A stretch of 64,000 nt of DNA from Aerobium sp039839275 (GCF_039839275.1 NZ_JBDOQP010000006.1:62001-126000), one strand, 5' to 3'. Positions 17,390-26,675 are shown, counted from the stretch's first letter. The notes: generated by a model from the letters alone, not told the origin. Program-made: numbers and translations.

Positions 17390-19181
17390 GGCGGCCTCCG
17401 ATGAACATGTGCTGTACGGCAGGGTCAGTGGCCATATTGGCCGGATCGCCGGACGCAACCACCCTTCCCTGCTCCATCACGGTAATGCGATCCGCAATCC
17501 CCCATACGAGGTCCAGATCGTGCTCGACCAAGATGACCGTCTTGTGCATGCGACGCGACAAGAAGCGGATCAGCTTGGCAAAGTTTTCGCGTTCGCTTGA
17601 CGACAATCCCGCAGCTGGTTCGTCGAAGAGCACAACGGTTGCCTCCTTGAGAAGCGCGCGCATAACCTCGACCAAACGGCGCTGGCCATGCGACAGCAGT
17701 TCGGCGCTGTCGTTGTCGAACTCTGACTCCAGCGCGCTCGCAAGCCGAAGGATCTCCGGCGTGGGCTGAACAGTGCGCGCATCAAGGCCGAGCTTCAGGT
17801 TTTCCCACAATGAGAACTGCGGGAAGATACGCGGCGTCTGGAAGGTGCGCCCCAACATCGATGCAATCCGGTCCGCCGGCATTCGTGTGCAGTTGCGTCC
17901 GTTAATCATGAACGACCCTTCGTTGAGGCGCGACAGCCCGGAAAGGATGTTCAGCAGGCTGGTCTTGCCGGAGCCGTTGGCCCCAATGAGGCCATGGATT
18001 TCGCCCTTGCGTATTTTGAGATCGACATTGTCGACGGCCACAACAGCGCCGAAGCGCTTCGTCCCGCCCTTGACCTCGACCACAACTTCATCCGACGGCT
18101 TCCGCTCCTGTGCGCCTTCAAGCCCCTCAAGAAAGGAGTCGACCCGGAAAGCCTGCTCGCCGCGACCCGCCACACCACGCTTGACGCGCCAACGCTCGAT
18201 CGAACCTACGATGCCGTCTGGGAAGAGCATGATCGCCGCCAGCGTCAGCACACCGTACATGAGCAGGCGGTACTCCACGAATTGCGCGAGAGCGATGTTG
18301 GGCAGGATGAAGACGATCCAGATCCCGATGATTGGTCCGAGCATCTGCCCGCGCCCTCCAACCACGACTGCGAAAAAGAAGACGAATGAGAGCTCTACAT
18401 TGAAGCCCTGCGGGCTCACATAGCCGGTGGCAGGCAAATAGAGGATGCCGCAGATGCCTGTGCCGATGGCTGCAATGATGAAGGCTGTAAACCGCATGAG
18501 ACCCGGCTTGATCCCGAGCGTGCGGGCCGCCTCCGGGCTGGCGGCGGCAACGCGCATTTGTCGGCCGAGCCGCGAGCGACGCAGCAGGTAGTGGATTGCA
18601 AGCGCCGCCATCGGCCATAGCGTCACGAGAAGCGTCAGCGTTGAGAAGCCAAGGAACTGCTCGAAATGTGCCCATGGAAGTTGGACCGAAATGCCGTTGA
18701 TGCCATTGGTCCACCGGTCGAGTGACATGAGCAATTGCGGAAAGACGATCGCGGCTGAAAGCGTGACGAAGCCGAGATGGAAATACTGCACCCTCAGCGC
18801 CGGCAGGGCGAAAAGCAGTCCGCCGAGGACGGCTGCGCCAAGGCCAAGCAGCGATGCGACGGCAAACGGCAGTCCATGCAGGCCAAAGGCGATAGCGGTG
18901 ACGTATGCGCCGATTCCGAGAATTACACCCTGTCCGAACGATTTCTGTCCCGCATCCACGAACAGGAAGTTTTGGAACACTGCAGCTGCGATATAGATAT
19001 TCACGAGGTGGAATGTGTGCACCCAGTAGGAATTGCCGATCAAACTCGGTGCGAGGCCCGTCACGGCGATGAGCGCGATCCCTATCCACAGTTGCGGCAG
19101 GTCGGAGCTGAAGCGAGGCTTGGCACTGTGCTCGCCTGCCGCGACACCGGTGCGAGCGTGCATCGTGTTGGAAACGTTCAT
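17382..19181 (-). CDS. LivM-LivG fusion: ABC permease joined to ATP-binding protein
   Basis: A single 599-aa polypeptide. Residues 30-325 are a LivM permease with about nine hydrophobic segments, including VDAGQKSFGQGVILGIGAYV. Residues 365-599 are a LivG ATPase with Walker A GANGSGKTS (400-408), signature LSHGQRRL, Walker B VVLFDEPAAGLS and H-loop LVEHDLD. The linker (330-365) is charged. Separate genes are the norm, though fused LivMG proteins are known. It sits between livH (1 nt upstream) and livF (8-nt overlap), so one fused subunit replaces two in the complex. Confidence 0.92.
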   Translation of the reverse strand: MNVSNTMHARTGVAAGEHSAKPRFSSDLPQLWIGIALIAVTGLAPSLIGNSYWVHTFHLVNIYIAAAVFQNFLFVDAGQKSFGQGVILGIGAYVTAIAFGLHGLPFAVASLLGLGAAVLGGLLFALPALRVQYFHLGFVTLSAAIVFPQLLMSLDRWTNGINGISVQLPWAHFEQFLGFSTLTLLVTLWPMAALAIHYLLRRSRLGRQMRVAAASPEAARTLGIKPGLMRFTAFIIAAIGTGICGILYLPATGYVSPQGFNVELSFVFFFAVVVGGRGQMLGPIIGIWIVFILPNIALAQFVEYRLLMYGVLTLAAIMLFPDGIVGSIERWRVKRGVAGRGEQAFRVDSFLEGLEGAQERKPSDEVVVEVKGGTKRFGAVVAVDNVDLKIRKGEIHGLIGANGSGKTSLLNILSGLSRLNEGSFMINGRNCTRMPADRIASMLGRTFQTPRIFPQFSLWENLKLGLDARTVQPTPEILRLASALESEFDNDSAELLSHGQRRLVEVMRALLKEATVVLFDEPAAGLSSSERENFAKLIRFLSRRMHKTVILVEHDLDLVWGIADRITVMEQGRVVASGDPANMATDPAVQHMFIGGRHA

Positions 19182-19182
19182 G

Positions 19183-20061
19183 TCAAACCTGCCTTGCCGA
19201 AGTGCGCCCGAACAGACCTTGGGGACGGACCATAAGAATGGTCACAAGGATCAGCAGCGAAGCCATGTCCTGGTAGGCGCCGCCGATCTGGTACGCGGTC
19301 AGCATCATCACCACGCCAACCAGCGGGCCGCCGATAAGCGTTCCCAGATTGCTGCCCAGACCGCCAACAACCACCGCGACGAACCCGTTGAGCACGTAAC
19401 GCAGCGCGGCGTCCGGGCTGATGGCGATCACCGGCGCGACGAGAAAGCCCGCTGTTCCGACGATGAGGCCTGAGATCGCGAAGGATACGAGCTGAAGTCG
19501 GCGCACGGGTAGTCCGGCAGCGCGCGCCGCGTCGAAATCCTGCGACAGCGCGCTGATTGCAAGGCCGACGAAAGTCCGCGTCATGAACAGGCGCAGCGCG
19601 ATAAACCAGAACACCATCGCGCCAATTGCCAGCGCATAGGCGCCCGGCGTCCTTACGCCAAGGATGCGGAAGGGCGGGACCACACTTTGCACGGAATAGG
19701 CAAACGGTCCTTGCGTGATGAGCATGAGCGCGCCGAGGATCACCGACACTGCCACGGTCGAGATGATCCACGAATCCTGCTCGACCGAGGAGCGCAGGGG
19801 TATCAGAGTGATCCAGCCCTGGAACGCGGAGAACAGCGCGATTAGACTGCCCGCAGCCAGCAGCATCAGCAGCCACCAGCCCAGTCCAACCCCATTGGCG
19901 AGGAAGAAGGCGAAGAAGCCGCCCATGATGAGCAGATTGCCTTGCGCGAAGTTGAGAATACGCGTGGCCCCGAACGTCACGTTGAAGCTCATGGCGATCA
20001 GGGCGAAGATCGACCCGATCGCAATGCCCCGCACGGCGATGATGAATATCTCGCTAAGCAT
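19183..20061 (-). CDS. livH: LivH-type ABC transporter permease
   Basis: A 292-aa membrane protein with about eight hydrophobic helices. It has the LivH signature FGATRILNFAQGNLLIMGGF and a C-terminal VVVGGLGSNLGTLIGGPLVG. The ATG at 20061 has GGAGGAAG directly upstream; the longer reading to 20136 is polar and unlikely. It pairs with the LivM domain of the fusion protein encoded 1 nt downstream to form the translocation pore. Confidence 0.9.
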   Translation of the reverse strand: MLSEIFIIAVRGIAIGSIFALIAMSFNVTFGATRILNFAQGNLLIMGGFFAFFLANGVGLGWWLLMLLAAGSLIALFSAFQGWITLIPLRSSVEQDSWIISTVAVSVILGALMLITQGPFAYSVQSVVPPFRILGVRTPGAYALAIGAMVFWFIALRLFMTRTFVGLAISALSQDFDAARAAGLPVRRLQLVSFAISGLIVGTAGFLVAPVIAISPDAALRYVLNGFVAVVVGGLGSNLGTLIGGPLVGVVMMLTAYQIGGAYQDMASLLILVTILMVRPQGLFGRTSARQV

Positions 20062-20148
20062 GCTTCCTCCCGGTTGCGCGGCTGCCCATCCCTCTGCGCC
20101 ATCTCGTCCAATGGCTTCGCTGGCGTTTGCCTGCATCGGCTGAACAGA

Positions 20149-21018
20149 CTATTGCCCGTCCGCCAGCCCGTCCCTGGCCTGCGCCACAAGCTCTCTCACG
20201 CCTGCGATAGATTTGATCGCCGCCGCCTCGACATCCATCGTGGCTTGCTCCTGCGAAATTATCTCCACGCTGACCGGCGCGGTTGTACCCGTAGCGGCCA
20301 CTGAGGAAAGAAAGGCCTTGAGGTCAAATACACCCGTTCCGCATGGCCTGCGGTACAGCGTATCTTGGGCGAGTGACCCGCGAATTTCCGCGTCGGCGTC
20401 GTTGATCTGGATGTCCAGTATGCGCTCTCCGGGCAGTTGCGTTATCTGCGACAGTGACACGCGCCCGCGAAACACATGCCACGAATCGATCACAAGACCG
20501 GCGTTGGCAGAGGCTCCGACGATCTCCATGGCCGCGTCCACGTCTGCCGCGTCGCTCCACGGAACGATCTCCAGCGCGACGGACATGCCATGGTCCATTG
20601 CCCGTGCGCTCAGTTGACGAAAACGAGTTTTCATCGTCGTGCGTGGCACGCCCCGCCCGGCAAAATCCGATCCGACGTTGAGCGTCGAAGCGCCGAATGC
20701 GCGCGCTGCCTGGTAGGCGGTCGCTTCGTCATCGCGCGCTTGCCCGGCAGCCTCACCCTCGAGAAACCAGTCGAGCAGGAACTCGACCGACATGCACTGC
20801 AGTCCATGCTGTTCCAGCACAGCAGCGAGATAGGCGTCCTCATGCCCTTGTGCGCGCAGTGCGCGATAATCGCGCAGGTGAAGGCAAAGACCGTCATAGC
20901 CGGCATTTGCACAGGCGGCCGCGCGCGACTGGAAGCCGTGCCGTGTGGGCAAAGGGCTGCCCGGCATGACCCCGCTGATCGTGTGAGAACTACATATTAT
21001 TGACGGCTTCCAGCCCAT
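20149..21018 (-). CDS. sugar phosphate isomerase/epimerase family (xylose isomerase-like TIM barrel)
   Basis: A 289-aa AP-endonuclease-2/xylose-isomerase-like TIM barrel. Metal-ligand positions are suggested by LEIVPWS (Glu), LVIDSWHVFRG (Asp/His) and PVSVEIIS (Glu). Relatives isomerise sugars, inosose or hydroxypyruvate, and some act on ring compounds in catabolic clusters; the substrate cannot be read here. GGAGG precedes ATG 21018. It lies between the MFS gene (30 nt) and livH (87 nt), so it belongs to the long operon. Confidence 0.75.
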   Translation of the reverse strand: MGWKPSIICSSHTISGVMPGSPLPTRHGFQSRAAACANAGYDGLCLHLRDYRALRAQGHEDAYLAAVLEQHGLQCMSVEFLLDWFLEGEAAGQARDDEATAYQAARAFGASTLNVGSDFAGRGVPRTTMKTRFRQLSARAMDHGMSVALEIVPWSDAADVDAAMEIVGASANAGLVIDSWHVFRGRVSLSQITQLPGERILDIQINDADAEIRGSLAQDTLYRRPCGTGVFDLKAFLSSVAATGTTAPVSVEIISQEQATMDVEAAAIKSIAGVRELVAQARDGLADGQ

Positions 21019-21048
21019 CCGTCCTCCCAGATGCACCGTGCCCGCTCT

Positions 21049-22254
21049 TCACGCCTCAGCGCTGGCATGAAGCCTCCACCACATGCGATATGAAATCGCC
21101 GCGAGCGCCGCCATCACGAGATTGACGATTACCAGCCCGATCGACGGATTTGCAAACGGCGTGATAGCTATGGAGCCCAGCAGTCCCGTCGCCATTGTGG
21201 CGAATCCCGTCAGCGCCGATGCCGAGCCAGCTTTGTCGGGAAATGGCGCAAGGCTTGCCGTGTACATGCCCGGCAGCACGAACGCGTTGGAAAACAGCAT
21301 CCCCCCGATGGACACGGCGACCCCTGCGAGGCTCGGAGGGAAGAGCGCCAGCGAGAGCGCAAGTGCGGTGGTACTGACGACAAGACCACTGACCCCGAAG
21401 CGGGCAAGCCTGAAGGCGTCCCATCGCGGCGCTGCGATACGCATGCCGAACGCGCCAAACACGTAGCCACCGGACACGCCCAGCATAAGCAACCCGAATG
21501 CGGTGGCGCTGTATCCCAATTGGCCGATCACGATGAACGACAACACTGTCGACTGAGCATAGAACGTCGCGACAGCGCTGGCGACGGTGAGCGTGGACCA
21601 GACATAATAGGGATTGCGGACGATGCTCGCATAATCGCCAATCACTCCGCCGATCCCACTCGCGCCAGCGCGCGGGTGCCGGGTCTCGCGCAGCAGAAGC
21701 TGAACCAGCAGCAGACTGGTGACGCCGAGCAGCACCATGATGATCAACGGCGCGCGCCAGCCAGCGGCCAGCATCGCCAGCCCGCCAATCGCTGGCGCAA
21801 TGGCCGGGCCGGCCCCAAGGAGAATATTGGTCAAATTCAGCACGCGCGCGGAGCTCTCGCCGGTAAATAGATCGCGTACGATGGCGCGGCCGACCACCAT
21901 TCCTGCTGCCGCGCCCACGCCTTGGACGAACCGGAAAAGCGTGAACAGCTCGATGCTAAGCGTGAGTAGGGCGCCGACAGAGCCAGCGAGATAGAGCGAC
22001 ACGAAGGCCATCGTCACCGGCTTGCGGCCGAACCGGTCGGCAAGCGGACCGCTGACGAGCTGAGCACCGGCAAAGCCTGCGAAGTATACCGAGAGAGTGA
22101 ATTTGACGGCTGCGTCGTTGGCCGCGAACGCGTCGACGAGTTCCGGCATCGCCGGGGTGTACAGGGCGAGTGACAGCGGCCCCAGCCCGCCGACCAGTGC
22201 AGCCAGCCACATTGTTCTGCGCTCGCTCATCACGGGCTTCGGCATGGATGGCAT
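21049..22254 (-). CDS. MFS transporter, Bcr/CflA-like drug exporter family
   Basis: A 401-aa protein with about 12 transmembrane segments. Between TM2 and TM3 is the MFS signature GPLADRFGRKPV. The TM1 sequence LALYTPAMPELVDAF and the RAIVRDLFTGE segment are typical of the Bcr/CflA multidrug group. It may export toxic intermediates or import substrate. It is the first gene of the leftward operon, 30 nt before the isomerase gene. Upstream lies an insertion-sequence relic, which may mark the cluster edge. Confidence 0.85.
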   Translation of the reverse strand: MPSMPKPVMSERRTMWLAALVGGLGPLSLALYTPAMPELVDAFAANDAAVKFTLSVYFAGFAGAQLVSGPLADRFGRKPVTMAFVSLYLAGSVGALLTLSIELFTLFRFVQGVGAAAGMVVGRAIVRDLFTGESSARVLNLTNILLGAGPAIAPAIGGLAMLAAGWRAPLIIMVLLGVTSLLLVQLLLRETRHPRAGASGIGGVIGDYASIVRNPYYVWSTLTVASAVATFYAQSTVLSFIVIGQLGYSATAFGLLMLGVSGGYVFGAFGMRIAAPRWDAFRLARFGVSGLVVSTTALALSLALFPPSLAGVAVSIGGMLFSNAFVLPGMYTASLAPFPDKAGSASALTGFATMATGLLGSIAITPFANPSIGLVIVNLVMAALAAISYRMWWRLHASAEA

Positions 22255-22977
22255 CGGGTGATCGCTCCGGCGAGAGCCTCAGCCATCCCACGCGCCTTTG
22301 CGAGCGCCATCGTCTATTGAGATTAGACTGCAGAAAAGCGTGATCCCACATCGGAAGCCGAGGGATCGGCCTCGGATCTCTCCAGCCTGAGGTGGCCTGA
22401 CACGTTAAGGTTGGGCGGACCGTGTCTTGAGGAACGACGTCGCCGGTTGGTGGAAGTGCCAATTCCCGTGGGCGGCTCCAGCCTATGCAGCCATCCAGCG
22501 GAAGTCCTGTTCTTCGATCCACATCCGATGAAGGGTGACCGCCATTCTTCTGGCAGACGCTACCTTGGCGCGTAGAGCACCCTGGTGATCGGCAAGCTTC
22601 ATTGCCCAAGCTTCCATGCTCGACCAGCGGGTTGCCGGCGCCCAGAGTATGGCAGCGGGTGCGCATCGTTTTCTCTGCCTGATTGTCACGACCTCCAGGA
22701 CATTCTGCAAAACAGCTCTGATGCCGGCTAGCCGTCGCCAGCCTGTGGATCAGGTTTGGCAGGCTTGGATGGCGTCCGCGTGCGACCTGTCGCTCTACAC
22801 CGACAAGTTCAGCCCGCTTCCTGACGTTTGACCACGCTATCATGGCAACAACCCGGCGATGCGGGCAATCCAAAAACGCTATCGCCGGCCGAAATAAATT
22901 GCGTTTCCAGTACCCTGGAGTTGCCCTAGGCTCAGGCTCCTCGTCGTGAGGCGCCGTCACTAAGGCTTGGGAAAGAA
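22255..22977. other. gene-free stretch with transposon debris
   Basis: About 720 nt between the MFS gene and the serine hydrolase gene. Apart from the IS110 tail at 22483-22635 I see no supported coding sequence. The rest may be the non-coding end of the same element plus the promoter of the rightward hydrolase gene. It separates the ring-degradation cluster from the D-amino-acid module. Confidence 0.6.
22483..22635 (-). pseudogene. IS110-family transposase, C-terminal remnant
   Basis: The minus strand encodes a stretch from RWSSMEAWAMKLAD to HRMWIEEQDFRWMAA. This is the conserved C-terminal end of IS110-family (DEDD) transposases, whose usual form is ALK.WG..IA ... KVA.ARKLAVILHRMW. The N-terminal DEDD half and the rest of the element are missing, so it is a fossil. 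The surrounding 22255-22977 stretch has no intact gene. Confidence 0.65.
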
Positions 22978-23898
22978 ATGTTCTTCAAACAAACCGATAC
23001 CCTGTCCGAAATGGGCCTTACTTGTGTCTCAACGTTCCTCGAAACATTTGCGGATTGTGGACTGAGAGACGACAATTTTGGCCTGGTGGTCGTCAGACAA
23101 CCAGCCGAAGGTGCCGAGGCGGAGGGGTTTTCCTGGCGGGGCGACTGGGTCTGCTACCCATGCAGCGTGGTGAAATCCTTCCATCTTGTGCATGCGCTCC
23201 ATGCGCTCGACGCTGGCTTGCTCATACCTCATGAAGATCTCGACCGGGCCATGCGTGACATGATCCTGTGGTCGTCAAATACGGCCACCAATTATGTGAT
23301 CGACCTTCTGACCGGGACCACCGGCGACACGCTGCTCGACGGCGAGGAGCTGAAGAGCTGGATCGACAAGCGTGAAGGCCTGAACCGTTTCTTCTACGAT
23401 CTCGGATGGTCCGAATATGCCGGATGCAACATTTCCCAGAAGTTGATGAGCGACATCCGCTATGGCCGCGAAGCCACCTACGCATCGCTTGATGGCGGCT
23501 ATCTGAATGCGCTGACGCCGCTGGCGTCGGCCCGCCTGCTGCATGAACTTTTCGACGGCGATCTGCCTCTCTCCGACGCGGCCCGCCAACGCGCGCAACG
23601 GATAATGTTTCGGGATCGCAACTCGCCTGAGGCCAAGATGCCCAAGTTTCAGGTCGACAATTACCTCGGAGGGGCAGTGCCGGAAGACTGGTCGCTATGG
23701 AGCAAGAGCGGCTGGAACCCCTGGTCCGGCGATGAACGGACCTCCTACTTCAAGCACGATCTCGCCAGAATCCAGAAGCCGGGTGAGCCTGCGCTGACGA
23801 TCGCGCTGATGACGAAGGGCAAGACTCTTTGCGAGGACCATCCCGAGATGTTTCCTCAGATGGGGCAGATCATAGTTTCATCATTCGCATCGCATTAG
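22978..23898 (+). CDS. class A beta-lactamase-related serine hydrolase
   Basis: A 306-aa penicillin-recognising enzyme. The three motifs are present in order: S63-V-V-K66, S-S-N at 99-101 (SxN) and K-S-G at 244-246 (KTG box). There is no visible signal peptide, which is unusual for a beta-lactamase. A cytoplasmic D-amino-acid amidase, esterase or peptidase role therefore fits better, and its neighbours act on D-amino-acid compounds. It converges on the PLP enzyme gene with a shared hairpin. The ATG follows a short A-rich leader (GGGAAAGAA). Confidence 0.8.
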   Translation: MFFKQTDTLSEMGLTCVSTFLETFADCGLRDDNFGLVVVRQPAEGAEAEGFSWRGDWVCYPCSVVKSFHLVHALHALDAGLLIPHEDLDRAMRDMILWSSNTATNYVIDLLTGTTGDTLLDGEELKSWIDKREGLNRFFYDLGWSEYAGCNISQKLMSDIRYGREATYASLDGGYLNALTPLASARLLHELFDGDLPLSDAARQRAQRIMFRDRNSPEAKMPKFQVDNYLGGAVPEDWSLWSKSGWNPWSGDERTSYFKHDLARIQKPGEPALTIALMTKGKTLCEDHPEMFPQMGQIIVSSFASH

Positions 23899-23920
23899 AC
23901 GGCCACGATCCAAGGCCGTC
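23898..23920. terminator. hairpin between convergent genes
   Basis: GACGGCC and GGCCGTC (23898-23904, 23914-23920) pair across a 9-nt loop and overlap the stop regions of both convergent genes. There is no clear T-tract. It probably serves as a bidirectional 3' end. Confidence 0.45.
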
Positions 23921-25058
23921 AGAACAGCTTTCCACGCGCCGTAACGGGCCATAGCGCCTCTACGCGTTCGCCCCTAATGGTGACATACCAGTCGTGCAGG
24001 TTGCAGGTGGGGTCGCAGTGCCCCGGGACGAGCCGCACCCAGTCGCCAAGGTCGAGGACATGATCCGGATCATCGAGCACTCCGTGCTCGTCCGATGCCC
24101 GCAGATAGCTCACTCCCGGCCTATCGACACGCGGCAGTCCGCTGTCGACGGCAATCGCCTTAAGGCCGGCATCGCAGACCGGCCTGCCGGCAATCGCGGT
24201 GCTCATCACACCGGCAAAGACAAACAGGGAGTTCTCCATTCCGCCCGGCCTTCCGCCACCTTCTTCCTCCACGCGGTCGTAGTGGGCATCCATGAAGATG
24301 TATGATCCGCATTGAAGCTCGTTGATGACCCCAAGGGAGGCGTCCATCGCGAACGAGCCCGTGCCGGCGCCGCCGACCGTGCGGCATTCGATCCCGGCGA
24401 CGGCGAGCATTTCGACGACGGCACGAGTAGCCTGCGCGGCGGACGTAGCCTGCCGTCGTCGCTCAACGGGATCCTCAATGTGCTGGAGACTTCCCTGATA
24501 GGCTTGGAGCCCTTCGAAGCGAAGCGACGGCGCCTTTTCCACCGCCCGAGCCAGCTCGACCGCGGCGGCTCCCGGCTCGACGCCGCAACGATGGGCACCG
24601 CAGTCAATTTCGACGAGGACCTCAAGCGTGCTGCCGTGGCGCTGAGCGGCTTCGTTCAATTCATGGACAGAGCGGATGTCGTCGCTGCAGACGATGATCC
24701 GCGCCGTTGCAGCCAGCCGGGCAAGCCGGTCGATACGCGCCTCACCCCACACCTCATTGGAAACGAGAATATCTCTCACGCCAGCGCGGACGAGTGCCTC
24801 CGCCTCCGAAACCTTCTGGCAACAGATGCCGCATGCGCCGCCTTCGGAAATCTGCAGCAGGGCGATATCGGCTGATTTGTGGGTCTTGGCATGGGCGCGC
24901 AGTCGCAAGCCCGTGCGCTCGATGAAGTCGCGCATGCGCCGCAAGTTGCGTTCAAAGTGGTCGAGGTCGACGATCAAGGCAGGTGTTACCACCTCGTCGA
25001 TCCGCTGGCCGAGGCGGGCCGGAATGTCATAACCGACTTCAAATGCATCAAGGTCCAT
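23919..25058 (-). CDS. PLP-dependent D-threonine aldolase / D-serine dehydratase-like enzyme
   Basis: A 379-aa fold-type III PLP enzyme. The N-terminal alanine-racemase-like barrel carries the Schiff-base lysine in RAHAKTHK (K58). The C-terminal beta domain has PGHCDPTCNLHDWY, whose His and Cys bind a metal in D-serine dehydratase (DSD1). Activity on D-threonine, D-serine or another 3-hydroxy-D-amino acid is expected; the choice cannot be made from sequence. It lies 54 nt downstream of D-aminopeptidase on the same strand, a natural consumer of the D-amino acids released. Confidence 0.87.
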   Translation of the reverse strand: MDLDAFEVGYDIPARLGQRIDEVVTPALIVDLDHFERNLRRMRDFIERTGLRLRAHAKTHKSADIALLQISEGGACGICCQKVSEAEALVRAGVRDILVSNEVWGEARIDRLARLAATARIIVCSDDIRSVHELNEAAQRHGSTLEVLVEIDCGAHRCGVEPGAAAVELARAVEKAPSLRFEGLQAYQGSLQHIEDPVERRRQATSAAQATRAVVEMLAVAGIECRTVGGAGTGSFAMDASLGVINELQCGSYIFMDAHYDRVEEEGGGRPGGMENSLFVFAGVMSTAIAGRPVCDAGLKAIAVDSGLPRVDRPGVSYLRASDEHGVLDDPDHVLDLGDWVRLVPGHCDPTCNLHDWYVTIRGERVEALWPVTARGKLF

Positions 25059-25112
25059 TGGCTGGCAGCTTTCGATGGGGGTTGGAAATGGCGGTCGGTG
25101 AAGCGCAGCGCA

Positions 25113-26675
25113 TCACGCGACCTTGTGATAGCGCAGCCCGCGAGCGAGCCAACAACCCAGCACGCATCCCGTCACGGCTCCGGCAGTTCCCCGCCTGACG
25201 CTCAGCGTCCAGTCTCCCGGGGCAGGAGCGTCCAGCGTCCGGCGTGTTGCCACCGTCCACATGTCGGGACCGGCGGGGCGAACCAGCTCCATTGGCCCAG
25301 CGCCGAGGAATCCTTCAAAACGCGCGTAAACGCCACCGTCCGCCGCCTCGATGACCATGGCCGCGCCAAGCTCATCGCATACATACCGTCCCGCGATTTC
25401 ACCCGCATCAGCCGTCTCGACACTTTCGAGCGGTTCAAGATGGCATACGAGGTTCTCGTTTTTCCGCAACATCCTCAGCGCCGGCCCGCGTCGTACTACC
25501 ACAACCCCCGGGCCGTGAAGGCTTCCGTCCGATGCCGGCAGCAGCCTTTCCACGCTGCTGGAAAAGTTCAGGAACGCTCCTGTTTCACCGGCATCGATAC
25601 GGCAGAGTAGTCCTGTCTCTGAACACATCCATCGTCCGCGCCAGCTTTCGTCTGCCGCGGTTGTCCGGGGCTCGGGCAGCCCGAGCGCGGCCCTGGCGAG
25701 ACGGAGAGCGGCTTGCTGCGCGTCTGCTTCGTGGTTGAAAGCCACGAATACGGAAAGGCGCCTGGAAGCTATATGCAGCCGGTATGCACTGAAGCCCCGT
25801 AGCGCACCGCCGTGTCCGGTTGTGTCCATATCCTCGAGCTTGCCGCGCGCCACACCATAACCGTAGGCTGCCGGCGTGCCGTCCTTGAACGTTACCGGGC
25901 GCGTCATCCGTGCGTAGAGCGAGCCTTCGTCGTCGCGGTGCCGGTCGATCCAGCTTTCGTAGGCCAGCATGTCAGTCAGGGACGCCGAAATCCCGGCATC
26001 ACCAGTCCAGTAGATGCCATTTACGGCAGGATAGAATCCGCACACCGCATTGCCTTCGTATCCGATGACCTCGTCTACCGGAAAACGCGTGTCGGGCGCC
26101 GCGACGGCTGTTTCCATTCCGGCCGGTCCCCAGATCAGGTCACGGTAGTGCGCCTCCAACGGGGAGCCAGTTTCCGCCTCGACCAGTTCCGCGAGCAGCC
26201 GGTAGTTCCCGTTCGAATAGGAATAGCGCGTTCCGGGCGCGAAGTGTCCGCTCTCCATCCCCTCAAACAGCCGGATGGCGTCGTCGCGGCTGAAAGTATG
26301 GCCGGCGGAGGCCCCCAGCAGCACGGATAGCGCCCAATAGTCCCTTAGCCCCGACTGGTTGTGGCACAGTTCCGCCACGGACGGCAGGGGTTCCTTGAAC
26401 CGAGGCAGCAGCCGGCCCAAGCCGCCTTCGAGCTCATCCAAACTTGCAAGCCGGGCGAGCAGAACGCCGCAGGTAAACTGTTTGGAGATGGAGCATATAG
26501 GCAGCCGGGTGCTGGCCAACATCTGCCGATGCCAGGCCAGATCGGCGTAGCCCCAGGCTCTCGCGGTAATGACCTCGCCATCGCTCACGACGCCTGCAAC
26601 ACCGCCCGGCCCAGGATATTCGAGCGGCAGCGCCTCAATGGCGCGTTCAAGTTTGACGGTGTGCGGTTTGATCAT
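25113..26675 (-). CDS. dap: D-aminopeptidase (family S12)
   Basis: A 520-aa protein. The N-terminal 330 residues are a beta-lactamase-like catalytic domain with S62-x-x-K65 (SISK), Y153-S-N and H288-G-G in place of KTG; two small beta-barrel domains follow. Length and catalytic numbering agree with the Ochrobactrum anthropi DAP enzyme, which removes N-terminal D-residues from peptides and amides. No signal peptide is present, as in DAP. A LysR gene, a D-aminoacylase and a peptide importer nearby support uptake and breakdown of D-amino-acid peptides, perhaps from peptidoglycan or nonribosomal peptides. Confidence 0.93.
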   Translation of the reverse strand: MIKPHTVKLERAIEALPLEYPGPGGVAGVVSDGEVITARAWGYADLAWHRQMLASTRLPICSISKQFTCGVLLARLASLDELEGGLGRLLPRFKEPLPSVAELCHNQSGLRDYWALSVLLGASAGHTFSRDDAIRLFEGMESGHFAPGTRYSYSNGNYRLLAELVEAETGSPLEAHYRDLIWGPAGMETAVAAPDTRFPVDEVIGYEGNAVCGFYPAVNGIYWTGDAGISASLTDMLAYESWIDRHRDDEGSLYARMTRPVTFKDGTPAAYGYGVARGKLEDMDTTGHGGALRGFSAYRLHIASRRLSVFVAFNHEADAQQAALRLARAALGLPEPRTTAADESWRGRWMCSETGLLCRIDAGETGAFLNFSSSVERLLPASDGSLHGPGVVVVRRGPALRMLRKNENLVCHLEPLESVETADAGEIAGRYVCDELGAAMVIEAADGGVYARFEGFLGAGPMELVRPAGPDMWTVATRRTLDAPAPGDWTLSVRRGTAGAVTGCVLGCWLARGLRYHKVA

